Assembly (NCBI GenBank): GCA_947497085.1
Contig: CANMFE010000004.1
Span: 1 to 64,000 of the forward strand
Direction of reading: 5' to 3'
Length of the DNA: 64,000 nucleotides
Source of the DNA: an uncultured Sphingomonadaceae bacterium
Lineage (GTDB): Bacteria; Pseudomonadota; Alphaproteobacteria; Sphingomonadales; Sphingomonadaceae
Part shown: one piece after another, positions 39,068 to 48,915 of the stretch
Position numbering within the stretch: the stretch's first letter is position 1
Layout: the number at the start of each line of letters is the position of its first letter
Made by a program: the position numbers and the translations under genes
Notes under the pieces: model-generated
The model's database searches: none
What the model saw: only the letters and a program-made list of their open reading frames with translations
What the model was told of the DNA's origin: nothing

Positions 39068-39802
39068 ATGTCCAATGAGATTTTAGATAATAAGGGCAGC
39101 GGTGTCGCTACGTGGAGCTTCCCCCCTGTCCATCCCGAAGGTCGCAAATTTGCGCTGATATCCGCTGTAATTTGCCTGTTTTTCGCGTTTATGGCGTGGG
39201 AAACGCTGGCATGGCCTATGGCAGGTGTAACGGCGTGGATACTTGCATTTTTCCGCGACCCACAGCGCGTGACGCAGCAGGATGAAAAATTCATCACGGC
39301 GCCCGCCGATGGCCTTGTCACACTGATAGAACAGGTGCCGCCGCCGCCCGAACTGGCTGGCGATGAAGGGCTTGGCAGCGAACCGATGATGCGCGTGTCG
39401 ATTTTCATGAGCGTGTTCGATGTGCACATTAACCGCGCGCCCATTGGCGGCACAGTGAAGCGCGTGGCCTATATTTCAGGCAAGTTCCTGAATGCTGATC
39501 TCGATAAGGCAAGCGAGGAAAATGAGCGCCAACACTTCCTGATTGAACGCGGTGACGGTTTGCGCATTGGCTTTACACAGATTGCGGGTCTGGTGGCACG
39601 CCGGATTGTACCATTTGTGAAAGAAGGCGATATTGTCGCCGCAGGCCAGCGTGTCGGCCTGATCCGGTTTGGTAGCCGGGTTGATGTTTATCTGCCGCAC
39701 GGGACACAGCCGCGCATCGTCAAGGGCCAGCGCATTGTCGCGGGCGAAACAATATTGGCGGAAGTGGGCGCGACAAAACTTCTTACCGGTATCAGCCAGT
39801 AA
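39068..39802 (+). CDS. psd: Phosphatidylserine decarboxylase proenzyme
   Basis: This enzyme decarboxylates phosphatidylserine to phosphatidylethanolamine at the inner membrane. The 244-residue proenzyme has two hydrophobic N-terminal segments (31-61), [12 protein letters not shown], and the self-cleavage site in [11 protein letters not shown]; the pyruvoyl group would form from Ser203 after cleavage at Gly202. It is of the short PSD-A type. pssA follows by 33 bases on the same strand, so the two consecutive steps of phosphatidylethanolamine synthesis are co-transcribed. A dyad at 39034-39050 may control it. Confidence 0.95.
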   Translation: MSNEILDNKGSGVATWSFPPVHPEGRKFALISAVICLFFAFMAWETLAWPMAGVTAWILAFFRDPQRVTQQDEKFITAPADGLVTLIEQVPPPPELAGDEGLGSEPMMRVSIFMSVFDVHINRAPIGGTVKRVAYISGKFLNADLDKASEENERQHFLIERGDGLRIGFTQIAGLVARRIVPFVKEGDIVAAGQRVGLIRFGSRVDVYLPHGTQPRIVKGQRIVAGETILAEVGATKLLTGISQ

Positions 39803-39835
39803 TGCTGCCACCCGAAACAGGAGCAGGCTGAACGC

Positions 39836-40657
39836 ATGTCAGGCAAAAAACCCCGCCGTTTTTCACCGCGTGCCATTGCGCAGCGCCGTATGAAATTGCG
39901 CAAGGGGCTGAGCCTTAGGGCCATGGTGCCCAATGCGGTTACTGCCACGGCTTTATGTTTTGGCCTGACGGGCATACGCTTTGCGATAGCGGGTAATTTT
40001 GAGTTTGCGGCCGCCGCGATCATATTGGCGGGGGTGCTGGATGGCCTGGATGGTCGCATCGCGCGCATGATGAATGCGCAGAGCCGCTTTGGCGCAGAGC
40101 TGGATTCACTGTCGGATGCCATAGCTTTCGGCGTGTCGCCTGCGCTGGTCATTTACCTGTGGTCGTTGCAGGATATGCCGCGTTTCGGATGGATCATCTC
40201 GCTTGCGTTGGCAGTATGCTGCGCGCTCAGGCTTGCCCGCTTCAATGCGCAGATTGATATGGATGAGCAGCCGCACAAGTCGGCGGGTTTCCTGACTGGC
40301 GTGCCTGCACCTGCGGGCGCGGGTCTTGCATTCTTGCCACTTTATCTGTGGCTGGTGACCGGGGAGGAATGGTTCCGTCATTACAGTGTTGTTGCGCCAT
40401 GGGCCGGTTTGATAGCATTTTTGATGATATCGAATGTCGCGACTTTCAGCTGGAGTTCGCTGCGCCTGCGCCGCAATATCCGGCTGGAGGCGCTTGCAGG
40501 GGTAGCCTTGCTCGGTGCCGCGTTACTTACCATGCCGTGGCACACGCTGATCGGGATTAGCGTGATATATATTTTGCTGATACCTTTTGGTATATTGAGT
40601 TATTCCAGAGTTAAAAAACGGCGTCTGGCTGAACAGGTGCAAACAGGGGAGGCATAG
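39836..40657 (+). CDS. pssA: CDP-diacylglycerol--serine O-phosphatidyltransferase
   Basis: PssA makes phosphatidylserine, the substrate of the neighbouring Psd. The CDP-alcohol phosphatidyltransferase motif DGLDGRIAR...G...D...D spans residues 69-94. A basic N-terminal tail (SGKKPRRFSPRAIAQRRMK) is followed by several membrane helices. It lies between psd and a secreted SRPBCC protein gene, with gaps of 33 and 3 bases, indicating one operon. Confidence 0.96.
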   Translation: MSGKKPRRFSPRAIAQRRMKLRKGLSLRAMVPNAVTATALCFGLTGIRFAIAGNFEFAAAAIILAGVLDGLDGRIARMMNAQSRFGAELDSLSDAIAFGVSPALVIYLWSLQDMPRFGWIISLALAVCCALRLARFNAQIDMDEQPHKSAGFLTGVPAPAGAGLAFLPLYLWLVTGEEWFRHYSVVAPWAGLIAFLMISNVATFSWSSLRLRRNIRLEALAGVALLGAALLTMPWHTLIGISVIYILLIPFGILSYSRVKKRRLAEQVQTGEA

Positions 40658-40660
40658 TCC

Positions 40661-41371
40661 ATGCTGAAAAACATATGGACAGTATCAGGCTTACTGGCGG
40701 CAACATTGGCGGTTGCTCCGGCGGCGCAGGCGGAAGTGATCGAGAAAAGCGAAAACGGTTTTGTGGTCCGGCACAAAGCGCAGGTAAAGGCCAGTCCGGA
40801 CGATGTATTCAATATGCTGCGATCCCCGGCGAAATGGTGGTCCGCGCAGCATAGCTGGACCGGCGATGCTGATAATTTCTATATGGATGCGCAGGCGGGC
40901 GGCTGTTTTTGTGAACAGATCCCGGCGGAAAAGGAAGGCGGCAAGCGCGGCAGTGTGGAGCATATGCGGATAGTATATGCGCAGCCGGGCAAGATGCTGC
41001 GGCTGTCAGGTGCATTGGGGCCGTTACAGAGCGAAGCGCTTTCGGGAACGCTGACAATTGCCATCAAGGCCAATAAGGATGCAACCACGACTATCGGCTT
41101 CGAATATGTCGTCGGCGGTTTCATGCGCTTCAAAATGGATCAGATTGCTCCGGCCGTGGACCAGGTGATTGGCGAACAGATTTCACGGCTTTCGATGCAG
41201 CTTGGCCCGCTCCCGAAAAAAGGGGATGCCAGCAAGGCAGGTAATGGCGGGGATGAGGATGCGAAAGCCGAAGAAGCGGCTCCTGCCGAAAATGATAAAA
41301 GCGACTTTGAAAAAGAATTTGGTGACGGCGTAGCTGAATCTGACGAAGGGACAGATGAGGGTAGCCGTTGA
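40661..41371 (+). CDS. Exported SRPBCC-fold protein with acidic tail
   Basis: A signal peptide (residues 1 to about 24, ending AAQA) is followed by an SRPBCC/START-like domain (HKAQVKASPDDVFNMLRSPAKWW ... ISRLSMQLGPL broken across the fold). From about residue 185 to the end the protein is a low-complexity acidic tail rich in Asp, Glu and Ala. The fold has a lipid-sized cavity, and the gene starts three bases after pssA. A periplasmic lipid-binding role is therefore plausible, but that is inference. The acidic tail might bind divalent cations or basic partners. Confidence 0.82.
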   Translation: MLKNIWTVSGLLAATLAVAPAAQAEVIEKSENGFVVRHKAQVKASPDDVFNMLRSPAKWWSAQHSWTGDADNFYMDAQAGGCFCEQIPAEKEGGKRGSVEHMRIVYAQPGKMLRLSGALGPLQSEALSGTLTIAIKANKDATTTIGFEYVVGGFMRFKMDQIAPAVDQVIGEQISRLSMQLGPLPKKGDASKAGNGGDEDAKAEEAAPAENDKSDFEKEFGDGVAESDEGTDEGSR

Positions 41372-41520
41372 TCGCGCCTTATCCATAAAGTGACTTATGG
41401 CATAATCCGCGTATAACCTTACAATAATATAAATCTGCGACTCGAACGCAGCATACATCTTCCGGTCGCGCATTTTACAAGCTCCGCCACATGCAGGAGC
41501 ATAGCAGGGGAGGATTGGCC

Positions 41521-42876
41521 ATGGCCGTATCAGATCATGTCGACTTGGAGACATTCATCAAGGGCGTTGAAAAACGTAATCCAGGGCAAAGTGAATTTGT
41601 CCAGGCGGTGACCGAAGTCGCGCAGGATATTTACGAATTTATCGAGGATAAGGAAGAATATCACGAGGCGCAGATATTGCGGCGTATTGCCGAACCTGAC
41701 CGGGTGGTGTCATTCCGTGTCTGCTGGGAGGATGACAGCCATAACATCCGCGTCCAGCGCGGCTGGCGGGTGCAGAATAACAATGCCATTGGCCCCTATA
41801 AGGGCGGTATAAGGTTCCATCCAAGCGTCACGGAAAGCGTGCTCAAATTCCTTGCCTTTGAACAGACATTCAAAAACTCGCTCACCGGGCTGCCTATGGG
41901 CGGCGGCAAAGGCGGCGCGAACTTCAACCCCAGAGGCAAATCTGATGCAGAGGTCATGCGGTTCTGCCAATCATTTATGACGGAACTCTACCGGCATATT
42001 GGCCCCGACACAGATGTGCCGGCAGGTGATATCGGCGTGGGCGCGCGCGAAATAGGCTACATGTTTGGCCAATATAAGCGCATTACGGGCCGCTGGGAGG
42101 GTGTGCTGACCGGCAAGGGCATGGAATATGGCGGCTCGCAAATGCGGCCCGAGGCGACCGGGTACGGCGCGGTTTATTTCATGCAGAATATGCTGAGGCA
42201 TAAAAAAGACAGTATTGATGGCAAAACGGCGGTGATATCCGGGTCAGGCAATGTCGCCACCCACGCCGCTGAACAGATAACCAAGCAAGGCGGCAAGGTG
42301 CTGACCATGTCGGACAGTGGCGGTTTTATCCATGATGCAGATGGTATTGACCAGGACAAAATCGACTGGATCAAGGATCTCAAGACAAACAGGCGAGGCC
42401 GGATCAGCGAATATGTCGATGAATTCAAGGACGCATCCTATCATGAAGGCGAACGGCCCTGGGGCGTCACGTGCGACCTGGCCCTGCCATGCGCCACGCA
42501 GAACGAACTGAACGGGGATGAAGCCAAAACGCTGGTTGATAATGGCGTGATCGCCGTATCCGAAGGTGCCAATATGCCGACTACACTGGAAGGTGTGCAT
42601 ATTTTCCACGATGCAAAGATCATGTATGGCCCTGGCAAGGCTGCCAATGCAGGCGGTGTGGCGGTATCCGGCCTGGAAATGAGCCAGAATGCCGAGCGGA
42701 TCAGCTGGAACCATGAGCGGCTGGGCACAATGCTCACAGAACTTATGGAGGGCATTCACGACAAATGCGTCGAATATGGCGATGATGGCAATGGCTATGT
42801 CGATTATGTGAAAGGCGCAAACATCGCGGGTTTCAAGAAAGTGGCCGATGCGATGCTGGCATATGGGGTCGTTTAA
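41521..42876 (+). CDS. gdhA: NADP-specific glutamate dehydrogenase
   Basis: This enzyme interconverts 2-oxoglutarate plus ammonia and glutamate. Characteristic segments are NNAIGPYKGGIRFHPSV, LPMGGGKGGANFNP and DIGVGAREIGYMFGQYKR. The ATG at 41521 (451 residues) follows GGGGAGG seven bases upstream and is clearly better than the ATG at 41491. It belongs to the hexameric small GDH class. A convergent or coupled regulator is not seen. Confidence 0.96.
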   Translation: MAVSDHVDLETFIKGVEKRNPGQSEFVQAVTEVAQDIYEFIEDKEEYHEAQILRRIAEPDRVVSFRVCWEDDSHNIRVQRGWRVQNNNAIGPYKGGIRFHPSVTESVLKFLAFEQTFKNSLTGLPMGGGKGGANFNPRGKSDAEVMRFCQSFMTELYRHIGPDTDVPAGDIGVGAREIGYMFGQYKRITGRWEGVLTGKGMEYGGSQMRPEATGYGAVYFMQNMLRHKKDSIDGKTAVISGSGNVATHAAEQITKQGGKVLTMSDSGGFIHDADGIDQDKIDWIKDLKTNRRGRISEYVDEFKDASYHEGERPWGVTCDLALPCATQNELNGDEAKTLVDNGVIAVSEGANMPTTLEGVHIFHDAKIMYGPGKAANAGGVAVSGLEMSQNAERISWNHERLGTMLTELMEGIHDKCVEYGDDGNGYVDYVKGANIAGFKKVADAMLAYGVV

Positions 42877-42947
42877 GCGCGCATTGCAGGTGAATCCTGT
42901 GGACATTATTGCCCGCATGCTTGTGCGCGCGGTATAATCTCGGGCAC

Positions 42948-43415
42948 ATGCAGCCCATGGCACTTGCATCCGCTCTTCGCTTCAGACGAAAAAAAACGCC
43001 CGTTGAAATCGGGTGGGCGGAGATAGTTGATCTGCCTGAGCTTGGCATATTGGGTATTCCTGCAAAAATTGATACGGGCGCGCGTTCGTCGAGCATTTAC
43101 GGTACGCATATCCGGGTGATTGAACGCGGCGGGGAAGAATTTTTGCGCTTTCGCCTGCGCACCGCCCCCCGGCATTTCCATATGGTTGAGGCGCCGCTGA
43201 TCGAACAGCGTCATGTGACAAGCTCAAATGGCCGTAAAGAGCATCGCTATGTCATACGCACGACATTAAAAATCGGTAGAAAGAAAAAGCGCACTGACAT
43301 TACAATCAGTAATCGGCGCAGTATGACCTTTCCGATGCTCGTGGGGCGCCGTGCACTCAGAAACTCTTTTATTGTCAACGTCGCTCGAAAATATGTGCTA
43401 GGACATCCCGCATGA
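42948..43415 (+). CDS. rimB: RimB-like retropepsin (putative ATP-dependent zinc protease family)
   Basis: This ~155-residue protein carries the family core [29 protein letters not shown], whose DTGA is the aspartic-protease-like active-site triplet, and [12 protein letters not shown] downstream. The family was annotated as ATP-dependent zinc protease but is retropepsin-like. In Pseudomonas, RimB acts with RimK and RimA on ribosomal protein S6. rimK follows by 40 bases. The start is uncertain among ATGs at 42909, 42948 and 42957. No rimA (EAL protein) is present here. Confidence 0.82.
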   Translation: MQPMALASALRFRRKKTPVEIGWAEIVDLPELGILGIPAKIDTGARSSSIYGTHIRVIERGGEEFLRFRLRTAPRHFHMVEAPLIEQRHVTSSNGRKEHRYVIRTTLKIGRKKKRTDITISNRRSMTFPMLVGRRALRNSFIVNVARKYVLGHPA

Positions 43416-43455
43416 CCCTGAATGGGACACGCGCCTTACCCGGACTGGAATTCAA

Positions 43456-44361
43456 ATGAAAATTGCGATGCTTGCCCGCAACCCGAATCTCTATTCGCAT
43501 AGAAGGCTGGCGGAAGTGGCAGAGGCGCGCGGCCATACGCTCGACATTATCAATACGCTCAGATGTACGATGAATATCACGTCGCACCGTCCTACCGTAC
43601 TGTATAATGGTGAAACGCTTAAGGGCTATGATGCCGTTATCCCGCGCATCGGGGCTTCCATCACGCAATATGGACTGGCTGTGCTGCGGCAATTTGAAAT
43701 GATGGGGGTCTGGTCGCTCAATGAAAGCGTGGCGATTGGCCGCAGCCGTGACAAATTGCGGTCGATGCAGATTTTCGCAAAACACGGCCTTGGCCTGCCG
43801 GTGACAGCTTTTGCCCATGACCCGAACCAGACTGACGAGGTACTCAAGATAGTGGGCGGTGCGCCCGCTGTGGTAAAACTGCTCGAAGGCACACAGGGTA
43901 TCGGGGTGGTGCTCGGCGAGACCGAAAAATCCGCCAAATCGGTTATCGAGGCGTTTCGCGGTGCGAACGTCAATATATTGGTGCAGGAGTTTATCAAGGA
44001 AGCGGGCTCCAGTGATATCCGTATCTTCGTTGTCGGGGGTAAGGTCGTGGCATCCATGATGCGCACCGGGGCCGAAGGCGATTTCCGGTCCAACCTGCAT
44101 CGCGGTGGCAGTGCGAAAAATGTGAAGATAACGCCAGAGGAACGCTCGACAGCAGTGCGCGCGGCCAAAGTAATGGGGCTAAATGTAGCGGGCGTCGATA
44201 TATTGCGCGCCAATCATGGCCCGGTCATCATGGAAGTGAACAGCTCGCCCGGCCTGGAAGGTATCGAGACTTCCACCGGTAAGGACGTAGCGCTCAAAAT
44301 CATCGAATTCATGGAAAAAAACGCCAAGCCCGGCAACACAAAGACCCGCGGCACGGGATAA
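43456..44361 (+). CDS. rimK: RimK-type alpha-L-glutamate ligase
   Basis: This 301-residue ATP-grasp ligase adds glutamate residues to the C-terminus of ribosomal protein S6 or to related acceptors. The N-terminal domain has [21 protein letters not shown], and the ATP-grasp part includes [33 protein letters not shown] and the metal site [14 protein letters not shown]. It follows the rimB-like gene, and the S6 gene rpsF is not in the window. The next genes run convergently: nnrD and an aspartoacylase-like hydrolase. Confidence 0.93.
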   Translation: MKIAMLARNPNLYSHRRLAEVAEARGHTLDIINTLRCTMNITSHRPTVLYNGETLKGYDAVIPRIGASITQYGLAVLRQFEMMGVWSLNESVAIGRSRDKLRSMQIFAKHGLGLPVTAFAHDPNQTDEVLKIVGGAPAVVKLLEGTQGIGVVLGETEKSAKSVIEAFRGANVNILVQEFIKEAGSSDIRIFVVGGKVVASMMRTGAEGDFRSNLHRGGSAKNVKITPEERSTAVRAAKVMGLNVAGVDILRANHGPVIMEVNSSPGLEGIETSTGKDVALKIIEFMEKNAKPGNTKTRGTG

Positions 44362-44396
44362 GCGCCGTAAGTTAAGGGCGTAAATCTAGGCTCGCA

Positions 44397-45284
44397 CTAG
44401 GACCAATCGCCAAATCCTATTCCGGAAGATCGCGGTTTGCGCAAAGCCGAGAGGGGAGCGCGAATAACTTCGGGCAGGTCATCTGCGATCAGGCCCGCAC
44501 CCGCTATATTGCCCGCTTCGCCATGTAGCCAGACACCGGCACAGGCCGCTTCATAGGCGGGCATGTTCTGTGCAAGCAGGCCAGTTATAAAACCGCTGAG
44601 TACATCGCCTGATCCGGCGGTGGCCAGATCTGGCGGCGCGTTGCTGCTGATAGCTATGCGTCCATCAGGTGCGGCAATGATGGTTTCAGTGCCCTTGAGC
44701 ACGATGATGGCATCCATATGTGCTGCCGCCGCAGCTGCGCTTTCGCGGCGGGGCATATCCCCGAATTTATCCGCAAATAATCGCGCAAACTCGCCCGCAT
44801 GCGGAGTAAGCACGGTATTGCCCGGCGATGTTCCAAGAATGCTTGCCAGTTCATCCGCCGCGCCGGCAAAGCTAGTAAACACATCGGCATCCAGCACCAT
44901 TGCGCGGCCTTGCGCAGCCACAGCGCGGACAGCGCCAGCCGTATCTTCACCCACACCATAAGCCGGGCCGATACACAGCGCATTGATACGTGTATCGTCC
45001 AGCAAAGCGGACGGCCCCTTGTCGCTGTCCACGCGCCGTATCATAAGCGCGTCGGGCAATCGTCCGGCATGCGCCATCAGCGCGGCAGCAGGTGCAGCGA
45101 TGGTAACGAGCCCGGCACCTATACGCAGCGCCCCGCGTGCGGCCAGGCGCGCTGCACCGGTACCCTGCAGGCCACCTGCAAAAATAATGGCATGGCCGCG
45201 GTCATATTTATGCCCATCATCCGCAAGTTTCGGAAAAGCGCTGTGCCAAAGCCCTGGTGTATTTTTCTCGGTTGCCTGCGCCAT
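44397..45284 (-). CDS. nnrD: ADP-dependent NAD(P)H-hydrate dehydratase (NnrD domain only)
   Basis: This carbohydrate-kinase-fold enzyme repairs hydrated NAD(P)H. The 295-residue sequence has GRGHAIIFAGGLQGTGAARLAARGALR at the start (quoted as separate family elements) and PPDLATAGSGDVLSG near 218-230, with GSGD 224-227 in the catalytic position. In many bacteria this domain is fused to the NnrE epimerase; here the epimerase is absent. It starts two bases after the aspartoacylase-like gene ends, indicating a shared message. Confidence 0.9.
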   Translation of the reverse strand: MAQATEKNTPGLWHSAFPKLADDGHKYDRGHAIIFAGGLQGTGAARLAARGALRIGAGLVTIAAPAAALMAHAGRLPDALMIRRVDSDKGPSALLDDTRINALCIGPAYGVGEDTAGAVRAVAAQGRAMVLDADVFTSFAGAADELASILGTSPGNTVLTPHAGEFARLFADKFGDMPRRESAAAAAAHMDAIIVLKGTETIIAAPDGRIAISSNAPPDLATAGSGDVLSGFITGLLAQNMPAYEAACAGVWLHGEAGNIAGAGLIADDLPEVIRAPLSALRKPRSSGIGFGDWS

Positions 45285-45286
45285 GG

Positions 45287-46387
45287 TTACAGCACTTCAT
45301 CCTCGTCCAGCATCACGTCATCGAGCATGACATCGTCCAATATGCTGCCAGTGATGGTGCCGATGCGTTCTTCCACCGTATCGATGCTGCGCACTTCGGC
45401 AATGTGGAGCAATGCGTCGCCCTGATTGACAATGGGGAGCTGTCTATGGCCGATGATGATGCCATCAATCGGTGCGGTAATGGTGTGCGGATCATCGCCC
45501 ATAGCGTCGCTGACAATAGCAACGATATCTCCAGTCAGTACGCGGCTTCCCGAAATTTTCGCGGGGCGATATATACCGCCGCGTGGCGCGCGCAGCCATG
45601 TGGAACGGCTGGATCGGGCAGGGTGCGGCTGCACGCGGCCCAGACGTTTATTTGATATCATTCCCAAATGTTTCAGCACATGTAAAATACCCGACACCCC
45701 GACACGTACGGATATCTCGTCAACGCGCAGCGCTTCACCTGCTTCCAAAAGCAGCATATCCACGCCGTTATCTTTCGCCACTGCACGCATGGAACCAGGC
45801 CGCAGGGGTGATTCAATAATGGCGGGCGCGCCAAATTCCAGTGCCAGATCCTGCAATGCCGGATTATCGGGTTCGATACGTATTTGCGGCAAATTATAGC
45901 GGTGTTGGGCCGCTGAATGAATATCAATACCCAATGTGCATCGTGCCATTACTTCGGTCCTGAAAATATACGCTATCTGCGAGGCTAATGAACCTTTGGC
46001 AAAACCGGGAAAAGAACGATTCAAATCGCGGCGATCGGGCAAGTAACGATCATGTGCGATAAACCCGAATACGTTAACGACAGGTGCAAATATGATTGTG
46101 CCCGAGAGCCGCTTGGGATTAAGTTTGGGCAGGACGCGGCGAATAATCTCTGTACCGATAATTTCATCGCCATGAATTGCCCCGCTTACAAATATAACGG
46201 GGCCGGGACATTTGCCATGCAGGATACGCAGATCCAGCGTAACTGGCGTGCCGGAGGAAAACTTGCTGATGGGCAGGGCAATGTCCGCGTTGCTGCCGGG
46301 TGTGACGTGATGGCCAGCAATATCGAATGGGCGCCGTTCGTCCGAATGGTGCGAATCAGATGGCTTGTTATCGTCCCTGTCTGTCAT
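45287..46387 (-). CDS. Succinylglutamate desuccinylase/aspartoacylase-like zinc hydrolase
   Basis: A zinc carboxypeptidase-fold amidohydrolase of about 366 residues. The metal-binding HGDE motif appears in SGAIHGDEIIGTEI, and a later histidine lies in GIDIHSAA; RDLNRSFPG provides the substrate-binding arginines. A C-terminal biotinyl-like/beta region (RVLTGDIVAIVSDAMG ... APIDGIIIGHR) is typical. The last residues form a short acidic repeat, DDVMLDDVML. Such hydrolases commonly sit next to rimK and the RimB-like gene, so a role in trimming glutamate-modified products is likely but unproven. The start may alternatively be at 46405. Confidence 0.87.
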   Translation of the reverse strand: MTDRDDNKPSDSHHSDERRPFDIAGHHVTPGSNADIALPISKFSSGTPVTLDLRILHGKCPGPVIFVSGAIHGDEIIGTEIIRRVLPKLNPKRLSGTIIFAPVVNVFGFIAHDRYLPDRRDLNRSFPGFAKGSLASQIAYIFRTEVMARCTLGIDIHSAAQHRYNLPQIRIEPDNPALQDLALEFGAPAIIESPLRPGSMRAVAKDNGVDMLLLEAGEALRVDEISVRVGVSGILHVLKHLGMISNKRLGRVQPHPARSSRSTWLRAPRGGIYRPAKISGSRVLTGDIVAIVSDAMGDDPHTITAPIDGIIIGHRQLPIVNQGDALLHIAEVRSIDTVEERIGTITGSILDDVMLDDVMLDEDEVL

Positions 46388-46700
46388 GGGTGCGCACGCT
46401 TCCATATTGCGCGTGTAATGGCAATGCCGGGCTTGAAAATGCGGCGGGCGGCATTACATTGCTTGTCCAACTGAATTTACGGGTTTTGATCCGTAATTCT
46501 GCGGAAACATGAAAAACACCCTATTGCCTGTTGACTCTGGAACGGAATCGACCTAGGCGCTGGCTTCATTTTCAAAAACGGCAATCACCGACATCGCAAA
46601 TCTTGCGCGGCTGGTGGGTTGCCCTTTTTGTGCATGTAGCGTTGAGATGGGCCGGAAACAGGTGTTTCCATATGGTCTCGTGGAGCAGGAGAAAATTTAA
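46388..46700. other. Divergent spacer and rpsM leader
   Basis: No convincing gene is seen. It holds the dyads TTACGG/CCGTAA (46477-46482 with 46491-46496) and GGAAACA/TGTTTCC (46654-46660 with 46663-46669), a possible promoter, and the rpsM ribosome binding site AGGAGA at 46687-46692. The leader is long enough for autogenous control. Confidence 0.5.
46531..46559 (+). promoter_or_regulatory. Possible promoter of the rpsM operon
   Basis: TTGACT (46531-46536) is a good -35. A 17-base spacer leads to TAGGCG (46554-46559), which fits a -10 only loosely. No better pair was seen in the spacer. Confidence 0.4.
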
Positions 46701-47069
46701 GTGGCTCGTATTGCTGGGGTAAATATCCCTACAAATAAGCGTGTTATTATCGCGCTGACCTATATTCACGGTATTGGTCGTACCAAAGCGGTCGAAATTG
46801 CTGACAAGCTGAAAATCGATCATAGCCGCCGCGTGCAGGACCTGAGCGATCAGGAAGTGCTGCAGATTCGTGAAACCATTGATGCTGATCACACGGTAGA
46901 AGGCGATCTTCGCCGCGACACCGCGATGAACATCAAGCGCCTTTTGGACCTGGCCTGCTATCGCGGTCTACGCCACCGTAAAGGCCTGCCGGTTCGCGGA
47001 CAGCGCACTCACACCAATGCACGCACCCGCAAGGGTAAGGCGAAACCGATTGCAGGTAAAAAGAAATAA
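46701..47069 (+). CDS. rpsM: 30S ribosomal protein S13
   Basis: The 122-residue sequence [14 protein letters not shown] ... [20 protein letters not shown] with a basic lysine-rich tail is unmistakably S13 of the 30S head. Translation begins with GTG at 46701, preceded by AGGAGA eight bases upstream. It opens the rpsM-rpsK-rpoA-rplQ run. Confidence 0.98.
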   Translation: MARIAGVNIPTNKRVIIALTYIHGIGRTKAVEIADKLKIDHSRRVQDLSDQEVLQIRETIDADHTVEGDLRRDTAMNIKRLLDLACYRGLRHRKGLPVRGQRTHTNARTRKGKAKPIAGKKK

Positions 47070-47147
47070 GCCGCGGGCCGGGGTTTATCCGGCAGCAGTT
47101 TCATTCTTTGGCAATCTTTTCAGATTTAAAGTCAGGAAGCAGATAAT

Positions 47148-47537
47148 ATGGCACGCGAACCGCAGCGTATCCGCAAGAAGGAACGCAAAAACATATCATC
47201 TGGCGTAGCGCACGTTAACGCCAGTTTTAACAACACAATGGTGACAATCACCGACGCACAGGGCAACGCGATCAGCTGGTCTTCGGCTGGCATGATGGGC
47301 TTTAAGGGCTCACGCAAATCCACGCCTTATGCCGCGCAGCTGACAGCGGAAGACGCTGGCAAAAAAGCGCAAGAGCACGGTGTGCGCACTTTGGAAGTCG
47401 AAGTGAAGGGACCAGGTTCTGGCCGTGAATCCGCATTGCGCGCTTTGCAGGCTGTGGGTTTCACCATCACCTCAATCCGTGATGTAACATCCATTCCGCA
47501 TAATGGTGTCCGTCCTTCAAAACGCCGCCGGGTATAA
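47148..47537 (+). CDS. rpsK: 30S ribosomal protein S11
   Basis: S11 forms part of the 30S platform. The 129 residues contain [20 protein letters not shown] and end in the family tail [12 protein letters not shown]. It lies 78 bases after rpsM. rpsD, which follows rpsK in enterobacteria, is absent, as is common in alphaproteobacteria. Confidence 0.98.
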   Translation: MAREPQRIRKKERKNISSGVAHVNASFNNTMVTITDAQGNAISWSSAGMMGFKGSRKSTPYAAQLTAEDAGKKAQEHGVRTLEVEVKGPGSGRESALRALQAVGFTITSIRDVTSIPHNGVRPSKRRRV

Positions 47538-47651
47538 TTCCTGCGGTGTTTGAGCGGGCGGTGCATGCCGCCCAAGTTTCTTTATCAGGCCGGAATTTGA
47601 TGCGAATTCATGCATCTCACAAAATTCCCGCCAAATCATTAGGGGAAGTCC

Positions 47652-48704
47652 ATGACTGTCAATATCAAGAACTGGCAGGAATTGAAAAAGCCAAACGGCC
47701 TTGAAATGAAGGCTGGCGGCGATCCCAAGCGCAAAGCGACATTTGTGGCCGAACCACTGGAACGTGGTTTCGGCCTTACGCTTGGTAATGCCCTGCGCCG
47801 GGTCCTGCTCTCATCCTTGCAGGGTGCCGCAATTACATCGATCAAAATTGAAAACGTCCTGCACGAATTCTCGTCACTTGCTGGTGTACGTGAAGACGTG
47901 ACGGACATTGTCCTCAATATCAAGCAGATTTCCATTGCCATGGAAGGTGAAGGCCCGAAACGCCTGCAGCTTTCCGCGACGGGCCCTGCCGAAGTGAAAG
48001 CGGGTGATATTGCGGTTTCCGGTGATATTGAAATCCTGAACCCAGACCTGGTCATCTGCCACCTTGATGAAGGTGCAACGCTGAACATGGAACTGACCGC
48101 AGATACCGGTAAAGGCTATGTTCCCGCAGTTGCGAATCGTCCTGCAGACGCGCCAATCGGTCTGATCCCGGTAGACTCGCTCTACTCGCCGATCAGTCAG
48201 GTGTCCTACAAGGTGGAAAAGACACGTGTCGGTCAGGAGCTTGACTTTGACAAGCTCGCGCTCACCCTCGAAACCGATGGTACAGTGACACCCGAAGATG
48301 CCATTGCCTATGCGGCGCGCATCCTTCAGGACCAGTTGCAGCTGTTCGTACACTTTGAGGAATCACTTGCTGCTGCCAACCAGGCCAGTGCCGCTGCGCA
48401 GAGCCAGGAAGAAAGCGATGCGAATCAGCTCAACCGCTATCTTCTCAAGAAAGTGGACGAACTGGAACTTTCGGTACGCTCCGCCAATTGCCTCAAAAAC
48501 GACAACATCATCTATATCGGCGATCTGGTACAGAAAACCGAAGCAGAGATGCTGCGTACGCCAAACTTTGGCCGCAAGTCGCTGAATGAGATCAAGGAAG
48601 TATTGTCCAGCATGGGGTTGCGCCTCGGTATGGATATCCCCGGCTGGCCGCCTGAAAATATCGAGGAAATGGCCAAGAAGCTCGAACAGGAGCTGCTGGG
48701 TTAA
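47652..48704 (+). CDS. rpoA: RNA polymerase subunit alpha
   Basis: This 350-residue alpha subunit has the N-terminal assembly domain ([22 protein letters not shown]) and the C-terminal DNA- and activator-binding domain ([12 protein letters not shown] ... [14 protein letters not shown]). A flexible linker follows [10 protein letters not shown] long perfect hairpin begins 26 bases after its stop, before rplQ. Confidence 0.98.
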   Translation: MTVNIKNWQELKKPNGLEMKAGGDPKRKATFVAEPLERGFGLTLGNALRRVLLSSLQGAAITSIKIENVLHEFSSLAGVREDVTDIVLNIKQISIAMEGEGPKRLQLSATGPAEVKAGDIAVSGDIEILNPDLVICHLDEGATLNMELTADTGKGYVPAVANRPADAPIGLIPVDSLYSPISQVSYKVEKTRVGQELDFDKLALTLETDGTVTPEDAIAYAARILQDQLQLFVHFEESLAAANQASAAAQSQEESDANQLNRYLLKKVDELELSVRSANCLKNDNIIYIGDLVQKTEAEMLRTPNFGRKSLNEIKEVLSSMGLRLGMDIPGWPPENIEEMAKKLEQELLG

Positions 48705-48729
48705 GAATTGGTGCGTTGAAACGCGCGAC

Positions 48730-48810
48730 ACCGGCCCTCTCTCCCTCCCAACCTCCCGATAGTGTAATACCACTAATATATCGGGAGGTTGGGAGGGAGA
48801 GAGGGCCGGT
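48730..48810. repeat. Family I long palindrome, copy 2, between rpoA and rplQ
   Basis: The left arm 48730-48761 and right arm 48779-48810 are perfect 32-base inverted repeats with a 17-base loop. They share the 18-base inner core of the copy at 13949-14036, but the outer arm bases differ. In RNA this would be a very stable hairpin inside the ribosomal operon. Confidence 0.9.
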
Positions 48811-48915
48811 ACCGAAACCGGCAAATGCCGGAATAAAGGGGAATGGGCTGACCCTTAAAACAGCCTGCTACGAGCTACCTCATACGGGCTCATAACGAAC
48901 GAAGAAGGAAATACC

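Noticed and set aside
46701..48704. Absence of rpsD between rpsK and rpoA as a possible gene loss.
   Set aside because: Alphaproteobacteria commonly have rpsD elsewhere; it is expected for this group.
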